From Craspedostauros australis (taxonomy: Eukaryota; Bacillariophyta; Bacillariophyceae; Mastogloiales; Achnanthaceae): a stretch of 64,000 bases of DNA. Where the stretch lies: assembly GCA_026770025.1 (NCBI GenBank), contig JAMXDE010000021.1, positions 124,001-188,000 on the forward strand. The letters run 5' to 3'. The notes under the pieces were generated by a model. That model was not told the origin of the DNA and did no database searches. It worked only from the letters and a program-made list of their open reading frames with translations. The first letter of the stretch is position 1, and each line of letters begins with the position of its first letter. Positions 42,306 through 53,414 of this stretch are shown piece after piece. The translations under genes were made by a program, and so were the position numbers.

Positions 42306-45300
42306 ATAGACTCGGCATCATTCCAGTGTTGATGTGCACGAATCTCTCTCGCTGTCACGTTCGCTCTCAACATCCTGACTCGCAGCGATGAAGTCAATCA
42401 CTCTCATCCTTCATAGGATAGCATCAATCCTCGTACCTGCGACGTCCTTGTTGATGATTGACCCGTCTTGGTCGAAGTTGGGTCCGTCTGTTGCCACTGG
42501 AGCAGTCTTCGTCTCCTGTGCAGTTGCGTAGTCATCGTCATCTCCTGATTCTGATGCTTCGTTCGTCACCCTCGTTGGGTGTTGGCACATTGTAATAAGC
42601 TGCCAGCTCTGTTGTCGTGTTGCCTTGCAACCGCGTTGTCGATCGCCTTCATCCTTTTCTGGATAGCATCGATTCATCATGCTGCAGCTTCTTCGTCATG
42701 GGAGTTGTTGGTGGCCTCCTGCCATTCATCCTTCATTCATCTGAGGTTCCTCCCTTCCGGCTCTGTCATTCGATTCTTCATCCGACATGCCCGCGTCTCT
42801 CTCATTGATCGTATATCGACGTATCTAGACTCACTGTATCTGGAGTCTGCCTTCCGTGGCTCACGCTCTCATAGCTGTCTCCTTTCCAGATCCGAGTCTC
42901 TCTCGTCGATTTCATTCTCATCGCACACCGATCTCATATCTGTGCTTGTGGTATCTCGCCGATCATTCGGCGTCCGGTTCTTCTTGATCATCTCCCATGC
43001 TCACGCCATGGCTATATCACTGAACCGTACTATCATGGCCTCCCGCCATTCATTGCTCTTCTCGGGATCCACATGACCCCGTCATTCGTCAATTGTGGTT
43101 GGATCCAGCATCATTGCGTCATTTGCTTGCTCGGATCCCTCTTTGTTCTGTTGATAGTTCAATGCTTGGTTCGCAGTGATGAAGTCACCCAGACTCATCC
43201 TCTCATGAGTGGTGTCATTCATCATACCTGCGATATCTCTGTTGAATGTTGACCCATCAATATGATGGTTGGGTCCTCCTGTCGCCGGTAGTGTGGTAGT
43301 CGTCTCTTGAGTGGTGTCATAACCCTCATCATCTTTCTGATTCTGATTCTCCACTTGATCCAAGTTCTCGCTCCTCCTTTGGATGGGTGTATTATTGTAC
43401 CCCGCGAGAGCATTCAGCATCCTCGGCATGCGCGCAACAGGTCTTGCGATTGGGACCGTATTTGGTTCGCCTTCGACCATATCGTCTCGTCCCGTCTCAT
43501 CGTCCCTTCCGGATTCATCGTCGTCGTTATCGTACGATTCATTGTCCCCTTGGGTAGGGAGCAAGTCATCTTGCCCGCGAGCAGCGTCTTCTGTATCTGT
43601 ATCGTCTCTGGCTCTTCTGCTCTGATCAGCGTCGTCAGTCTCCATGCTTTGGATGGTATCCGATCGTCGCTCCCAAGTCACTCATCTATTTGGGGAAACA
43701 TTCCCCGATGTAGAGTCGTCATTTCCCAGGTCTATCAGTACTGACCTGTTGGCGTTCTTAATACTCTCAAATCGCCCATTGACTGATCCATCCATGTCAT
43801 GTCTCTCATGATTAGGATTCTGGTCGTTGCCAGTAATAGAGCCCAAACGTAATGGCTGTTGTCTTGTTGGCTGTTCTTTAGCTGTAGGCAGAGGCTTGAC
43901 TGGCAAGCGATCCGGACGAGAGTCTTCTGTTCCACAAGTAGTCAATTGAGAATACTGGTAGATGGTGAAGAAACGTGCGGATTATGAGATTAGTGCTATG
44001 GTTCTTTTCTTCGAGGGGAATCTCCTGTGATGTCCTGTATGACAATGCATGTGGGTTGTGTAGCCCAAGTACCGTGGGTCGAGATCCGTCGTCTGGGTTC
44101 TGTGAGAGACAATGGGCGATGATGCTCGTTGTTGTGGCTTTGGTTCCGTGCGTCGGCGTTTTGGCGATGGTGGGTGTCAGAAACTTGGTTATCGGAACCC
44201 CATTGGTTCCTTGACACGAATTCCGAAGATCCGCTTCAAGGTTCCGGATCTGTCTCCAAACGTGGGGTTCGGCGAAGTGTCCGTTCGATCTACTGGAATG
44301 CTGACGAGTCGGAGGATTCGTAGTCTCTCTCGCTAAGGTGGTTACTAGTTTAGCTCTATTAGCCAGATTCATCATGCGGTGCATACCGCTTGCGTGCGAC
44401 CCATGTATCCAATCAGCATCTGTTAGATCGGGGCGGCGTTATTGTTTTCCAGCATGTCGTTGATTGCGTATGCGTTGCGAATCACATCGAGTGTGCTCCG
44501 CACGCCAATCTCATGCATCATCTAGTGCAACGCGCGTGAGTGCACGCACCTGCACGGTCAACTTTCGAAGTCATCGATCGCATCATAGTAGATCGTCGAA
44601 GATTCAAAGTACACATCATTGGCAAACATCATGTTGCTCAATGGTTATCGAACAGAGAGGCAGATCGGATCTGCGTCCATGAGCAGTCCTCTGCACTCCT
44701 CCCTTTCCGCTTTGGTCCACAGGATTGCTCCTCTTGGACCATCCGGAATCTGAATAGAGAATGGGAGTTCTGGGCAGTCCATGCACCATGCATTCAATGG
44801 TCTGCGCTTAAGGCGCAACGGACATCGTGCATTGTTCATGTCCCAGTGCGACGCCTCATCGATCTTCCTGTCGGGGAAGCTCCAAATTGGAGTGAGATTA
44901 TGTACCGGCACTTGGATGGCGCGGTCAATCTCCTCGTCCACGTTCACTCCATCTATTTCTATTTCGTTCTCGTCTGTGTCCGCTTCGGTTGTTACGCCTT
45001 CGTCGAAATTGGTATCCTCCTCGTTGTCGTGAGTACGGCCGCCTTTCTCTTTATTCTTGGATGGAGAGAGTTCTCGGTTGATCAACTCTTCGTGGTCGAT
45101 CGTAGATCCGTAGTAGCCAAGCACTCCCAAAGTGTACTCGGCTGTCTCCTCCCTGGTCAACTCGTAGTCGTTGACTGGTGTTCCGCTGTTGAAGTCGGAG
45201 ACATCATCATTGTCAGTTATCACGAGTATCCATCGTGTAGTTTCCCGTGGTCACATTGTTGTTTTGTTGTTCGCGATTTCGGTGATGACCACGAATTTCG

Positions 45301-46577
45301 CGTTGGTCACATTTTTGATGTCGACCGCGTTTTTGTTGTTCGCGATTTCGGTGGTGACCACAAATTTCGTGTTGGTCACATTTTTGATGTCGGCCACGTT
45401 TTCGTTGGTGGCCGCGCACATCAGCTCGTCAATGATGAGGAGCGATGTTATCCATCCTGTCAATCGCGACGTTGGTCGACTCACCCTCCTGCATCGCAGC
45501 CTTTGTTTGTCATCGCGGTTGCTCTGCCTCTTGGCATCACCGCTATTCTTGCTTTTGCCTTTCATTGGCAAGCGTTGATCCGTCATCTCACTGTCGTGGG
45601 CATCACGGTGCGGACAGTTGGTCCCAAACCGATCGATCCGTAGTCAGCGTTTTCTCACTCTCACTGTTGTTGCCTCGTGCGCGCTTATAACCGTTTTTGA
45701 TACGGTGGCGGTCGTAGATGAGGCTTACAGCTTCGTGGATGTCTTGAATCATCATCGTGATTGATGGCGAGGATACCTCCTGTTCCTCGGCTTTCGTCTC
45801 GAGCGTGGGATCGAAGCGCGGTCGGACCTCCCGTCCACCTTGTTGCAGCACTGTCCCTTCTCATCGAAGCATGCACTTCCTGTGTTGCTATTTTTATTGT
45901 TGTCGCCAATTCATGGCTGGTAGGTTACATCCTTATCTCCGCGATCATATCGCAGCAGTATTCGCAGCCAGCACTCGAACCTGTATCACACGATGGCCAA
46001 CAGCGCCATGTGATCATCTCGGTGCTTCCATTGCTGCTCCTCGATTGCATCTCGTTGAGCTCCTTCAGCTATCTCGCCTTCATGGCGCAGTCTGCTGAGT
46101 CTGATGCGTCCGAGAGCGTGGCCAGCTGCGTTCGAATCTCTTCTTGCGTGCAGCTTGCTCTCGTGCTCCAACCTAGCCGTGAAGGTCTCCGTGCCTTCCT
46201 CGACTTCATGGTCCCATGACCATGGACAGTTCTTCCAATGCGTGTGTCGAGCGCCTCCTTGCTTCCAGTAGTACATGCAGTGCTTGCGCTTACCTCAGCT
46301 GCGGTCTCCACTCTGCTGGTGGACTCGCGGGGGCGCTCGATTCGATCATCATCATCATCTCGACGTCGTCGCTCGTGTGGGGGTTGCCGTGCCGTTCTTG
46401 GCGTCCATTGGCAAGGAGCACCGTGCTCCAGAGCGTCCTGCTCTCCTTTCTCTCGACACAGGGGACCATTACTTGCGATAGTCTTCGGTGTGGTTGATGG
46501 TCATGTCGACGATGGTGATGTTGGCTAGTGTTGGTGGTGATGGAAACGTTGGATTTCAATCAACACGTTTCGAAACG
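42306..46577 (-). mobile_element. copia interior, gag-to-integrase side (fossil)
   Basis: Minus-strand coding debris upstream of RT. A block at about 43080-43680 repeats the theme seen at 42000-42240 (ARMPRML..LAxxNN..., then AMMLDPTT), so the linker before RT exists twice. The 5' part (44.6-46.3 kb) is polar and charged, as expected of Gag. Broken throughout; no intact domain. Confidence 0.6.
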
Positions 46578-46582
46578 TGTTG
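46561..46582. repeat. perfect 22-bp palindrome at LTR/interior junction
   Basis: CAACACGTTT followed by CGAAACGTGTTG reads the same on both strands and overlaps the first bases of the LTR at 46578. It occupies the place where a primer-binding site is expected in the minus-strand element; I could not match it to a tRNA. Confidence 0.85.
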
Positions 46583-47282
46583 GAAATCCGGGGTAACCCA
46601 GCCTTATTAGTTATATCTGGTTACCTATTCCTATTGTTGCATTCTCAGAACTGTGAGCATAACATCTTCATCTCTTTCAATTCCATTTGCCATAGCATGT
46701 ATAATCCACAGTAACATCGTGAGATACTGCTGTGTTCATCATGTCATGCAGCATGTACTTCATGTACATCTCATCATGCATCTCTTCATGCACTTCATAT
46801 ATTTCAGTAGTTTCATTTCGCTCAACATTCATGCGGCACATTTCCGCAGTCATGCATCCATCTCGTCACAGGTTTCGTCCTTGATCTCTTGACACCTTTT
46901 CTTACGATTGGTGTCAAGCTTGATGTCCTTTCTGAATTGTTCTAGTCCGCGAGTGGCACGTGTTTCGGTTCTCCTGATGGGGTGATCACAGACCTGCTGG
47001 TCATCGATGTTTCTCCTGTGACGTCGTTGTTTGGATCGTCGCGATGTCATGCTTGATGTTGGGACATCCTGTTTTTCGATGTCGTGGCTTTTCTTGATTC
47101 AGAGAGGACAGGCTTGTTTTCTTGTCAAGACTGAGATCAGTCACGTTCGTCTTGAGTCACGGGTGTGATGAATAGGACTCAAAGGTGTGATCAACAAGAG
47201 TTGACTTCAGTCGTGATTGATAATTTTGGGAGGTGCGGCAATCATGGGTATCTTGACAAAGTCGTACCCTCGATTCCTAACA
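46578..47282 (-). repeat. copia LTR (5' LTR in element orientation)
   Basis: A 705-bp direct repeat of 39641-40345, with no difference seen by eye. Confidence 0.9.
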
Positions 47283-47447
47283 GAGAGAAAGGATGCAAAC
47301 AACAGAAACATCGCATCACTCTCACAACAGCAGCATCCATCACATCGAGCATCAAGCAAGCGCGCGGTTTCGTGGTTGATCATCGAAAACCCGTCCTTCC
47401 TTGCTGTGAAAATTTTCCTTTCCCCTCCGCCCGTCTCTCTTCCCGCC

Positions 47448-49094
47448 ATGACGGTCTTCGACTTCGGGTCCGTTCGCTCTGCCTCTCGCTCGTCTCCTTC
47501 GGGTGGTGGCGGTGGCTCTGCGACCCCCGCTGGTGCCCCTTTGGGTGCTCCTGCTGGTGGGTTGTTTCCGCCTTCTGCGGTGGCGTCTGTTACTGGGGGG
47601 GGGTTGGTGATGGCGATGCGGTGGTGTCGTTGTTGTGGGTCGAATCTGTGGGGTCCATCTGTGGTGGTATCATTGGGGGCTCAGAGGAGAAGGGCGCTGT
47701 GCGCTTCTGCACTCGCTCTCTCTGTCCAACGAAGAGCCATGTCGGGAACAAGGCTCCCCTGCGCGATGGGAGCTTCTACGTCCGCACCATCAAGGCCGAC
47801 CAGGCACGATTGGCGCCCTCCATCGACGCGTCATGGTTGCCTGTGTCCATGACCAAGGAGGACCTGCTGTCTGAGCTCAAGGCTCCCGCAGTGTGGCGTG
47901 CCTTTCTCCGCGACCTCGCCACCTCACGCCTCCGTGTCGAGGCTGGCGAGGATGTACCGATCGTCTCAGTTGACGATTTCGCAGCTGTTGAGGACTTGGC
48001 ATCCCCTCGTCGCCTCGCTCTCCGCATCAGCCCACGCGCAGACGAGGTCTCCTCCATCAAGCTGCAAGAGCTGGACATCGTGGCACCTCTGCCAGACGAG
48101 TACCGAGTCTCAGACGACACTGACCCTGCCATCGCTGGCGCCGTCGTTCTGATTGAGAACTGGGAACAGGTCCGCTCCAACTTCGCGCAGCTGGAGAAGA
48201 TTGTTGCTGGCATCGAGAAAGGCCAGGGCGCCGTTCGCAACGCAGTTGCGGATGACATCAGCGCCGTCATGGCCAGCCTGCAGCGTCTGCACACTCAAGA
48301 TCAGCTCCTCAGCGCTCGCATGGGCGAGGGAGCCAGTGCTGATGAGACACTCAGTGAGCAAATCCTTGGCATCCGATCTGCAGTGGAGATGACCCACCAG
48401 AAAGTGCTCGACTTTGAGCGCTCTGGTGCGGCCAGATTCGCGCGTGAGTGGGCCACCCAGCTTCCCACTCTGCGCTCATCGCTCGACGAGCTCTTCACTC
48501 ATTACAGCAACTCGGTCAATGCCATCGTTGGTCGCCTGGATTCCCTGGAGTCCAAGCCATCCTTTTTGCCGGGGCGGTCCTCTCCTTCTCGTGGAGTCTC
48601 CTTTTCTCCCATCGCTTCTGCCGCATCCATCGCAACCAATGCAGACCTTCTACCATGACCTCGTGTCGGCATCCAACTTTCAGGCCGCCTCGGCTTGGAA
48701 CTTGGTCGGCCGATGCGTCTGCTCCGTCTTTGACGAGCTACATCTGGTCCGATCTGACTCCAGTTTGGTCGCTGGCGAGATGGCGAGCCTCGACAACAAG
48801 GCCAAGGTCCTGTAGTCCGTTCTCCGCTGTCATCGCATCATGGACTCGCTCCTGGAGGTCGAATTCCATGGGCATCCTGCCCTTGCTCGGGCGCTGTCCA
48901 TGTATCAGCTCTCTGAGCGTGTCGACAGGTCCGAGATGGAGAAGCTGCGCGATGAGCTCAAGCTTGTCAAGTCGCTGGCACAGGATGCCATGGACGAGGC
49001 TGAGCGCAGCGGCAAGAAGGCTGCTGAGGCCAAGCGGGCTGGTGCCAACGCGAAGAACGAGCTCAACCAACAGAAGAAGAAGGGCAGTGACTGA
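47448..49094 (+). mobile_element. Gag-like region of the YR element
   Basis: It starts with TVFDFGSVRSASRS and a Gly/Ala/Pro-rich stretch, followed by a long helical, coiled-coil-like part (LEKIVAGIEKGQGAVRNAV; MTHQKVLDFERSGAARFARE) and a final charged helix (SEMEKLRDELKLVKSLAQDA). No zinc knuckle is seen. A structural role is inferred from position. Frames are not continuous. Confidence 0.5.
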
Positions 49095-49109
49095 GACACA
49101 GCTCCTGGG

Positions 49110-52100
49110 TTGGCTGTTGCGGTGGATGGTGTGGATTCCAGACCATCCTTGCACGGCATGACTCAGGGCACAGTTGGGCGTAGGTTGCGGCGGGCTGATT
49201 GCTGTGCGGGCGTCGTTGCTTTGCGATGCCCGGCTTGGGTGTTCGATCTTGACTCGCTGGGGCTGTCTGTCGGCTTTATCGCCGGTTGGTCTGGCTCTGA
49301 CGAGGATGGCGCGATCATCCGGCAGCTGCTTCCATTGGTGGTGCTGCAACCAGCAGCACCATCTGTGGCGCAGCTCAACAGCGTTAATCTGCTACTAGCC
49401 AAGCATTCCATCACCAAATCCCTCTTCTCTGCTGTTGATGCCAGTTCTCTCATTGTGGTTGCTTCATCGCATCGCTCTCGCTGGCTTCCACCTGGTTGGT
49501 CGGCGAGGTCTTGGCGCGTGGAGCACTCACAGGTCGGTGGCGTCACCGATGCCGTAGGCTCTCCGACTGTCTTCTGGCGATGCTCTTCGCCTCCACACGG
49601 CCCCCTACAGATTCATTCGGTTCCTCGCACTCTGCACTCGGTGCTGGACGACAAGCAATCGTCTCAGCACTGGCATCCTCCTCCACCCAACCTCAATGTT
49701 GGACCTCTTCGCGTCGTCCGCGTGGACGCCGTGAAGGTGTATGGTAAACCTGTGCTGCATCCTGGTGGTCTCATCCCGATCGGCTGCCTTCGGTCGGAGT
49801 TTGTGCTGGCGCCTTCCGTGTTCGGTCGTGGCAGGTGGTGTGCTTGCCAACTTCGGTCGTTCGAGCGTCTTCGTGCGCTCGACTTCCCTGATACGGTTGC
49901 TCTCACCCTTCCTTCTGCTTCTGCTTCTGCGCTCCCAGGCAAATTGTTCTTCTCTGTTTTGTCCCAACTTTGCACATTCAACGAGGGGGGTACTTTTCTT
50001 TTCGATTCTTCTTCCTTTGCGACTGGCTGCCGTCCTGTCAGTTCGCCTCCATCTTCCGCCGGTCGCGGCTTGAGTCCGTCTGCAGTGGTATTCATTCCTG
50101 GATCCGCTGCAATGACATCTTCCGCTCACCGTGCTACTATCAACTCTACGTCTCTACCATCGCCATCTAGCGACTCCAAGCCAACCACTTCATCGCTCCA
50201 CACAGTCAACTCTGTCTCTCCTCCTGCCTCGTCATCTGCCAACGACAACTCGTCTTGTACTCCTGATTCCACAGAATCATCAGCAGCCAGTCACCCTCCC
50301 ATCAAGACATGGGTGGCTCCATCAGAACTTCAGCGCAGCGTGCTGGAGGAGGCAGAATGGAACCGGCGCGCTCAGAAGGCTACCAAGTCCGACGACGCAT
50401 CCATTCCCACTCACCTCTGGATGGATCAGCTGGTCAAGGGTTCTGCAAATCAATGGGATACGGCGGATATGCAGAACCTGGAAGCCGGATGCAACGGCCT
50501 GAGGAGATGGATGTTGGGATGGTGGAGTCGGCGCGTCACCACCTCCTTCTGGAGATGGTACTGTCAGCATTACCTCTCCCCGTGTCGTGTCACCACCAAG
50601 GTTGTTGCTGTTTCAACTGATGGCATCTACCGATGGAACCGGAAAGGCAGGGCAAGGTATGCAGCATGGCGAAGACAGAGGCGACAGTCCTCACCTGATA
50701 TATTCGATGCTGCTTGCGATGCAATCGCTCGAGCGTGTCGCTCCACTTGGTGGAATTGGGACGACGGATCTCGCCCTCTGTTCTGGAGGTGGGCCAAGGA
50801 ATATCAGACTATCATTCAAGAGGGTCTGCCGGTACACTTTCAATCGTCGCCGCCAAGCTACACTCAACCGCAACGCAACGCCAACGATCCCCACATTCGA
50901 GACATGACGGCAGCCAAGCTGTGCAAGGTCCGACAAAAGCGATACATCATCCCAGGCACTGTTCACTCCCTCACTTCGTTCTTCGGGGTACCGAAGGGAG
51001 AGACCGACATCCGCATGGTGTATGATGCAACTGCAAGTGGCCTCAACGACGCTGTCTGGGTGCCTGGGTTCCCACTCCCGACTCTGGACACTCACCTACG
51101 AGCTGTGGGCACCAACACCTTCATGGCTGACAACGACATCGGAGAGATGTTCCTGAATTTCATGCTTCATCCATGCCTGAAGCGGGTCTGCGGTGTCGAC
51201 ATCACACACTATCTGACTGAAGAGGACCCCAAGGCTGGTAACAAGCTTGTTTGGGAGCGATGGGACCGGGCAGCAATGGGCTTACAGTCTTCGCCTTATC
51301 AAGCTGTCCAAGCCATGCTCTTTGCCAAAGAAGCTATCCTGGGGTCCCACACTGATCCGCTCAACATGTTCCAATGGAGCCAAGTCCGGCTGAACCTCCC
51401 TGGATCGGTGAACTACAATCCATCTCTTCCTTGGGTTTCGAAACTGGACACCAATGGCAACATTGCAGCAGATGCCTTCATCTACGTGGACGATGTCCGT
51501 CCTACTGGAGGCTCACAAGACATCTGCTGGCGAGCTACCAAGCGAGTGGGACACATGCTGGCCTACCTCGGTATTCAGGACGCGGCCAGAAAGCGTCGAG
51601 CTGCTGCCAGGACCCCTGGTCCTTGGACTGGGGCAGTGGTGGTGGCCCATGACTCAGGTGTGTACGCCACGGCAACACAAGAAAAATGGGACAAGGGCTG
51701 CGATCAGGTGGCCTCTGTCCTGGCAGATCTTGTGAAGAGTGACACCATCGAGCGAAAGAAGCTGGAACGCATACGAGGATTCTTGAACTACCTTTGTCAG
51801 ACCTACAAGCCAATGACACCCTACCTGATTGGATTCCACCTCACCATAGATGGATGGAGAGAAGGAAGGGATGCAGACGGCTGGAGAATCCTCAACTACA
51901 TCAATCAGACAACATCAACACATGTCGCAACAGGTGATGCCACTCCTCCACCTGAGTACGTCAAGCCTGCTCCGCGTCTTGCTTCCGACCTTGAGGCTCT
52001 TCATCAGTTCTTCGCACCATCAGAGCCACCACTTCGTCTTATGCGGCCTGGTCATTCCATTCAAGCCTGGTACGGTTTTGCAGATGCATCACAAGCCGGA

Positions 52101-52751
52101 TTTGGCGCTTCCCTTCAGATTGGCAATGACATTGCCTTCCAGTACGGCGAATGGACCTCAGAAGAAAATGAAGCCAGCACATCAAACTGGCGTGAGCTCA
52201 AGAACTTGGTCGAAGCCTTGAAAGAATGGACTGCCAAGTTCAAGCTGGAAGGGAGCGAGGTGTTCCTCTTCACGGATAACTCCACAGCTGAGAGTGCGTT
52301 TTGGAAGGGAAATTCAACTTCCAAACGCTTGGCGGACCTGGTGCTTGAGATGAGACCGCTTGAAATGAGGTCAAACATGATCTTGCACGTCATACATGTC
52401 AGTGGAGATCGGATGATACTTCAAGGCACAGACGGATTGTCTCGGGCTGATCACAGCACCGGCGTTATGACTGGACAGAGCATGCTGCAACACATCCCTC
52501 TCCACTTGCAGCCATCAGATCGAAGAGGCAATCATCTCAAGGACACCATGAGAACATGTATGGAGGGAATCGAATACGAATGGCTCACCCCTGAAGGATG
52601 GTACAGTACAGGCCAACGGCAAGGCAACTTTGTATGGGAATCTGCTCCTGCAGCTGCGGATGCGATGGTCGATCAGATTGGCAAAGCTCGGCACAAGCGA
52701 CCCCAGAACCTGCACGTGGTCTGCATACCCAGATTGATGACTGGTCGGTGG
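49110..52751 (+). mobile_element. RT and RNase H frame of the YR element
   Basis: A long open frame up to the TRIM insertion. The first third (to about 50110) is polar and lacks known motifs. From about 50900: FFGVPKGETDIRMVYDATAS, NDIGEMFLNF, RAAMGLQSSPYQAVQ and the active-site FIYVDDVRPTGG, an RT of DIRS/Ngaro type. RNase H follows from about 52060: WYGFADASQAGFGASL, NWRELKNLV, LFTDNSTAESAFW, and QGTDGLSRADH, a signature stretch of this group. The TRIM interrupts the frame immediately downstream. Confidence 0.82.
52748..52751. repeat. target-site duplication GTGG (left of TRIM)
   Basis: GTGG at 52748-52751 recurs at 53415-53418, directly outside the TRIM. Confidence 0.75.
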
Positions 52752-52958
52752 CTATTAGAGCACTATCGAAAAATCACGAGGGGAGAGCAAAAGCAAAGTA
52801 CCATGCCGGGATTCGAACCCGGAACCTCAGTTAGAATTACTGGTGCTCTACCGTTGAGCTACAGGCGATGCGATTGCTGATCCGAACACAAGTGAAATTT
52901 ATAGATAGTGGGGGCTACGGGAGTAACGTACTTAGCACTATTCGATTTTGTGCTGATA
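52752..52958 (-). repeat. TRIM LTR (3' LTR in element orientation)
   Basis: A 207-bp repeat with near-inverted ends (CTATTAGAGCAC and GTGCTGATA). It carries the tRNA-like unit at 52799-52868. Confidence 0.85.
52799..52868 (-). ncRNA. tRNA-like sequence with Pol III boxes (in 3' LTR)
   Basis: On the minus strand: A box TAGCTCAACGGT (52850-52861), D stem GCTC/GAGC, T arm CCGGG-TTCGAAT-CCCGG with perfect B box GGTTCGAATCC (52809-52819), and a TTTT run (52789-52792) as possible terminator. The anticodon stem CAGT/ACTG closes a seven-base loop AATTCTA, giving UUC at the anticodon position but A instead of U at position 33. The acceptor stem pairs poorly. So it is tRNA-derived, not a working tRNA gene. 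Confidence 0.7.
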
Positions 52959-52966
52959 CTCCCCTA
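52959..52966 (-). other. TRIM polypurine tract
   Basis: Minus strand TAGGGGAG directly abuts the 3' LTR. Confidence 0.6.
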
Positions 52967-53194
52967 CGCTACGACCGTGGACCACCCGCTCAAGAGCACT
53001 ATGACGGAAAGTTGTCATCTCCCGCGTCTCCCCATCTCGGGGCACCCTCATTGCTGGGTGGCTAATACTGCCAGACGAAGTGGGAGTGCTGCCGTAGCAG
53101 ACAAGCGTGAGACTGGGTCGAAATCCGGTGATCGCAACGCGCCCACGAAGGCGTGTTGTGCAAGGTTGTCCTAACTCAGCGATGTAGAACTAGC
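52967..53194 (-). other. TRIM interior with consecutive hairpins
   Basis: Non-coding. Plus-strand hairpins by eye: ATGAC/GTCAT (53001-53018), CCCC/GGGG (53030-53042), CACCC/GGGTG (53043-53060), CTGC/GCAG (53089-53100), ACTGG/CCGGT (53112-53129) and a 9-bp stem CAACGCGCC/GGCGTGTTG (53135-53158). Such regularity suggests a folded RNA, possibly for packaging or dimerisation. Confidence 0.5.
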
Positions 53195-53207
53195 TGCGAC
53201 TGTTAAT
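53195..53207 (-). other. TRIM primer-binding site (half-tRNA-Asn)
   Basis: The plus strand TGCGACTGTTAAT is identical to tRNA-Asn(GUU) nucleotides 27-39 (60903-60915). It abuts the 5' LTR with no gap. Drosophila copia is primed by a tRNA-iMet fragment ending at the same nucleotide, 39. Confidence 0.72.
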
Positions 53208-53414
53208 CTATTAGAGCACTATCGAAAAATCACGAGGGGAGAGCAAAAGCAAAGTACCATGCCGGGATTCGAACCCGGAACCTCAGTTAGAATTACTGGT
53301 GCTCTACCGTTGAGCTACAGGCGATGCGATTGCTGATCCGAACACAAGTGAAATTTATAGATAGTGGGGGCTACGGGAGTAACGTACTTAGCACTATTCG
53401 ATTTTGTGCTGATA
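53208..53414 (-). repeat. TRIM LTR (5' LTR in element orientation)
   Basis: A 207-bp copy of 52752-52958, with its tRNA-like unit at 53255-53324. Confidence 0.85.

Larger units (their letters stand above)
39641..47282 (-). mobile_element. Ty1/copia-type LTR retrotransposon (broken, young LTRs)
   Basis: A 7.64-kb element read on the minus strand. It has two 705-bp LTRs with TGTTGG..CTAACA ends on the plus strand, a purine tract before the 3' LTR, and short flanking GAGA on both sides consistent with a 4-5 bp target duplication (low-complexity context, so the exact length is unsettled). The interior has copia pol traits: RT fragments such as DSTTINLETAFLHGDLEEEVYM and RTHVDDCLCIKDEQEL. The interior is heavily broken (a dozen or more breaks) and includes repeated blocks and an internal LTR-end remnant. 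The LTRs look identical, so insertion was recent although the coding part is old debris, implying movement with proteins supplied by another copy. Confidence 0.85.
52752..53414 (-). mobile_element. TRIM-type non-coding LTR element with tRNA-like LTRs
   Basis: A 663-bp insertion in the YR element. It comprises 207-bp direct repeats at 52752-52958 and 53208-53414 (identical by eye), a 249-bp interior, and flanking GTGG duplications. On the minus strand, directly after the 5' LTR, ATTAACAGTCGCA is complementary to a tRNA-Asn segment (primer site), and directly before the 3' LTR lies TAGGGGAG (purine tract). There is no coding capacity. Size, repeat length and parts fit TRIM elements; the repeats uniquely carry a tRNA-like Pol III unit. 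LTR ends (TATCAG..TAATAG on minus) are not the usual TG..CA, which is the main weakness. It looks whole and young. Confidence 0.72.

Noticed and set aside
44540-45643. 367-codon plus-strand open frame
   Set aside because: It is antisense to the copia interior and has no domain.
52799-52868. Functional tRNA-Glu or tRNA-Arg gene within the TRIM repeat
   Set aside because: Position 33 is A in the only good fold, the acceptor stem pairs poorly, and the unit occurs twice as part of a repeat; treated as tRNA-derived.
53041-53160. Group I intron or RNase P-like RNA in the TRIM interior
   Set aside because: Hairpins are present but the conserved core sequences of either class were not found.
52752-53414. 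Retrozyme: hammerhead ribozyme in the LTR-like repeats
   Set aside because: No CUGANGA plus GAAA core seen on either strand in the repeats or interior.
52752-53414. Split direct repeats of the YR element itself (PAT/Ngaro style)
   Set aside because: GTGG on both sides, an LTR-adjacent primer site and a purine tract favour a separate inserted LTR element; split repeats would lie outside the coding frames.
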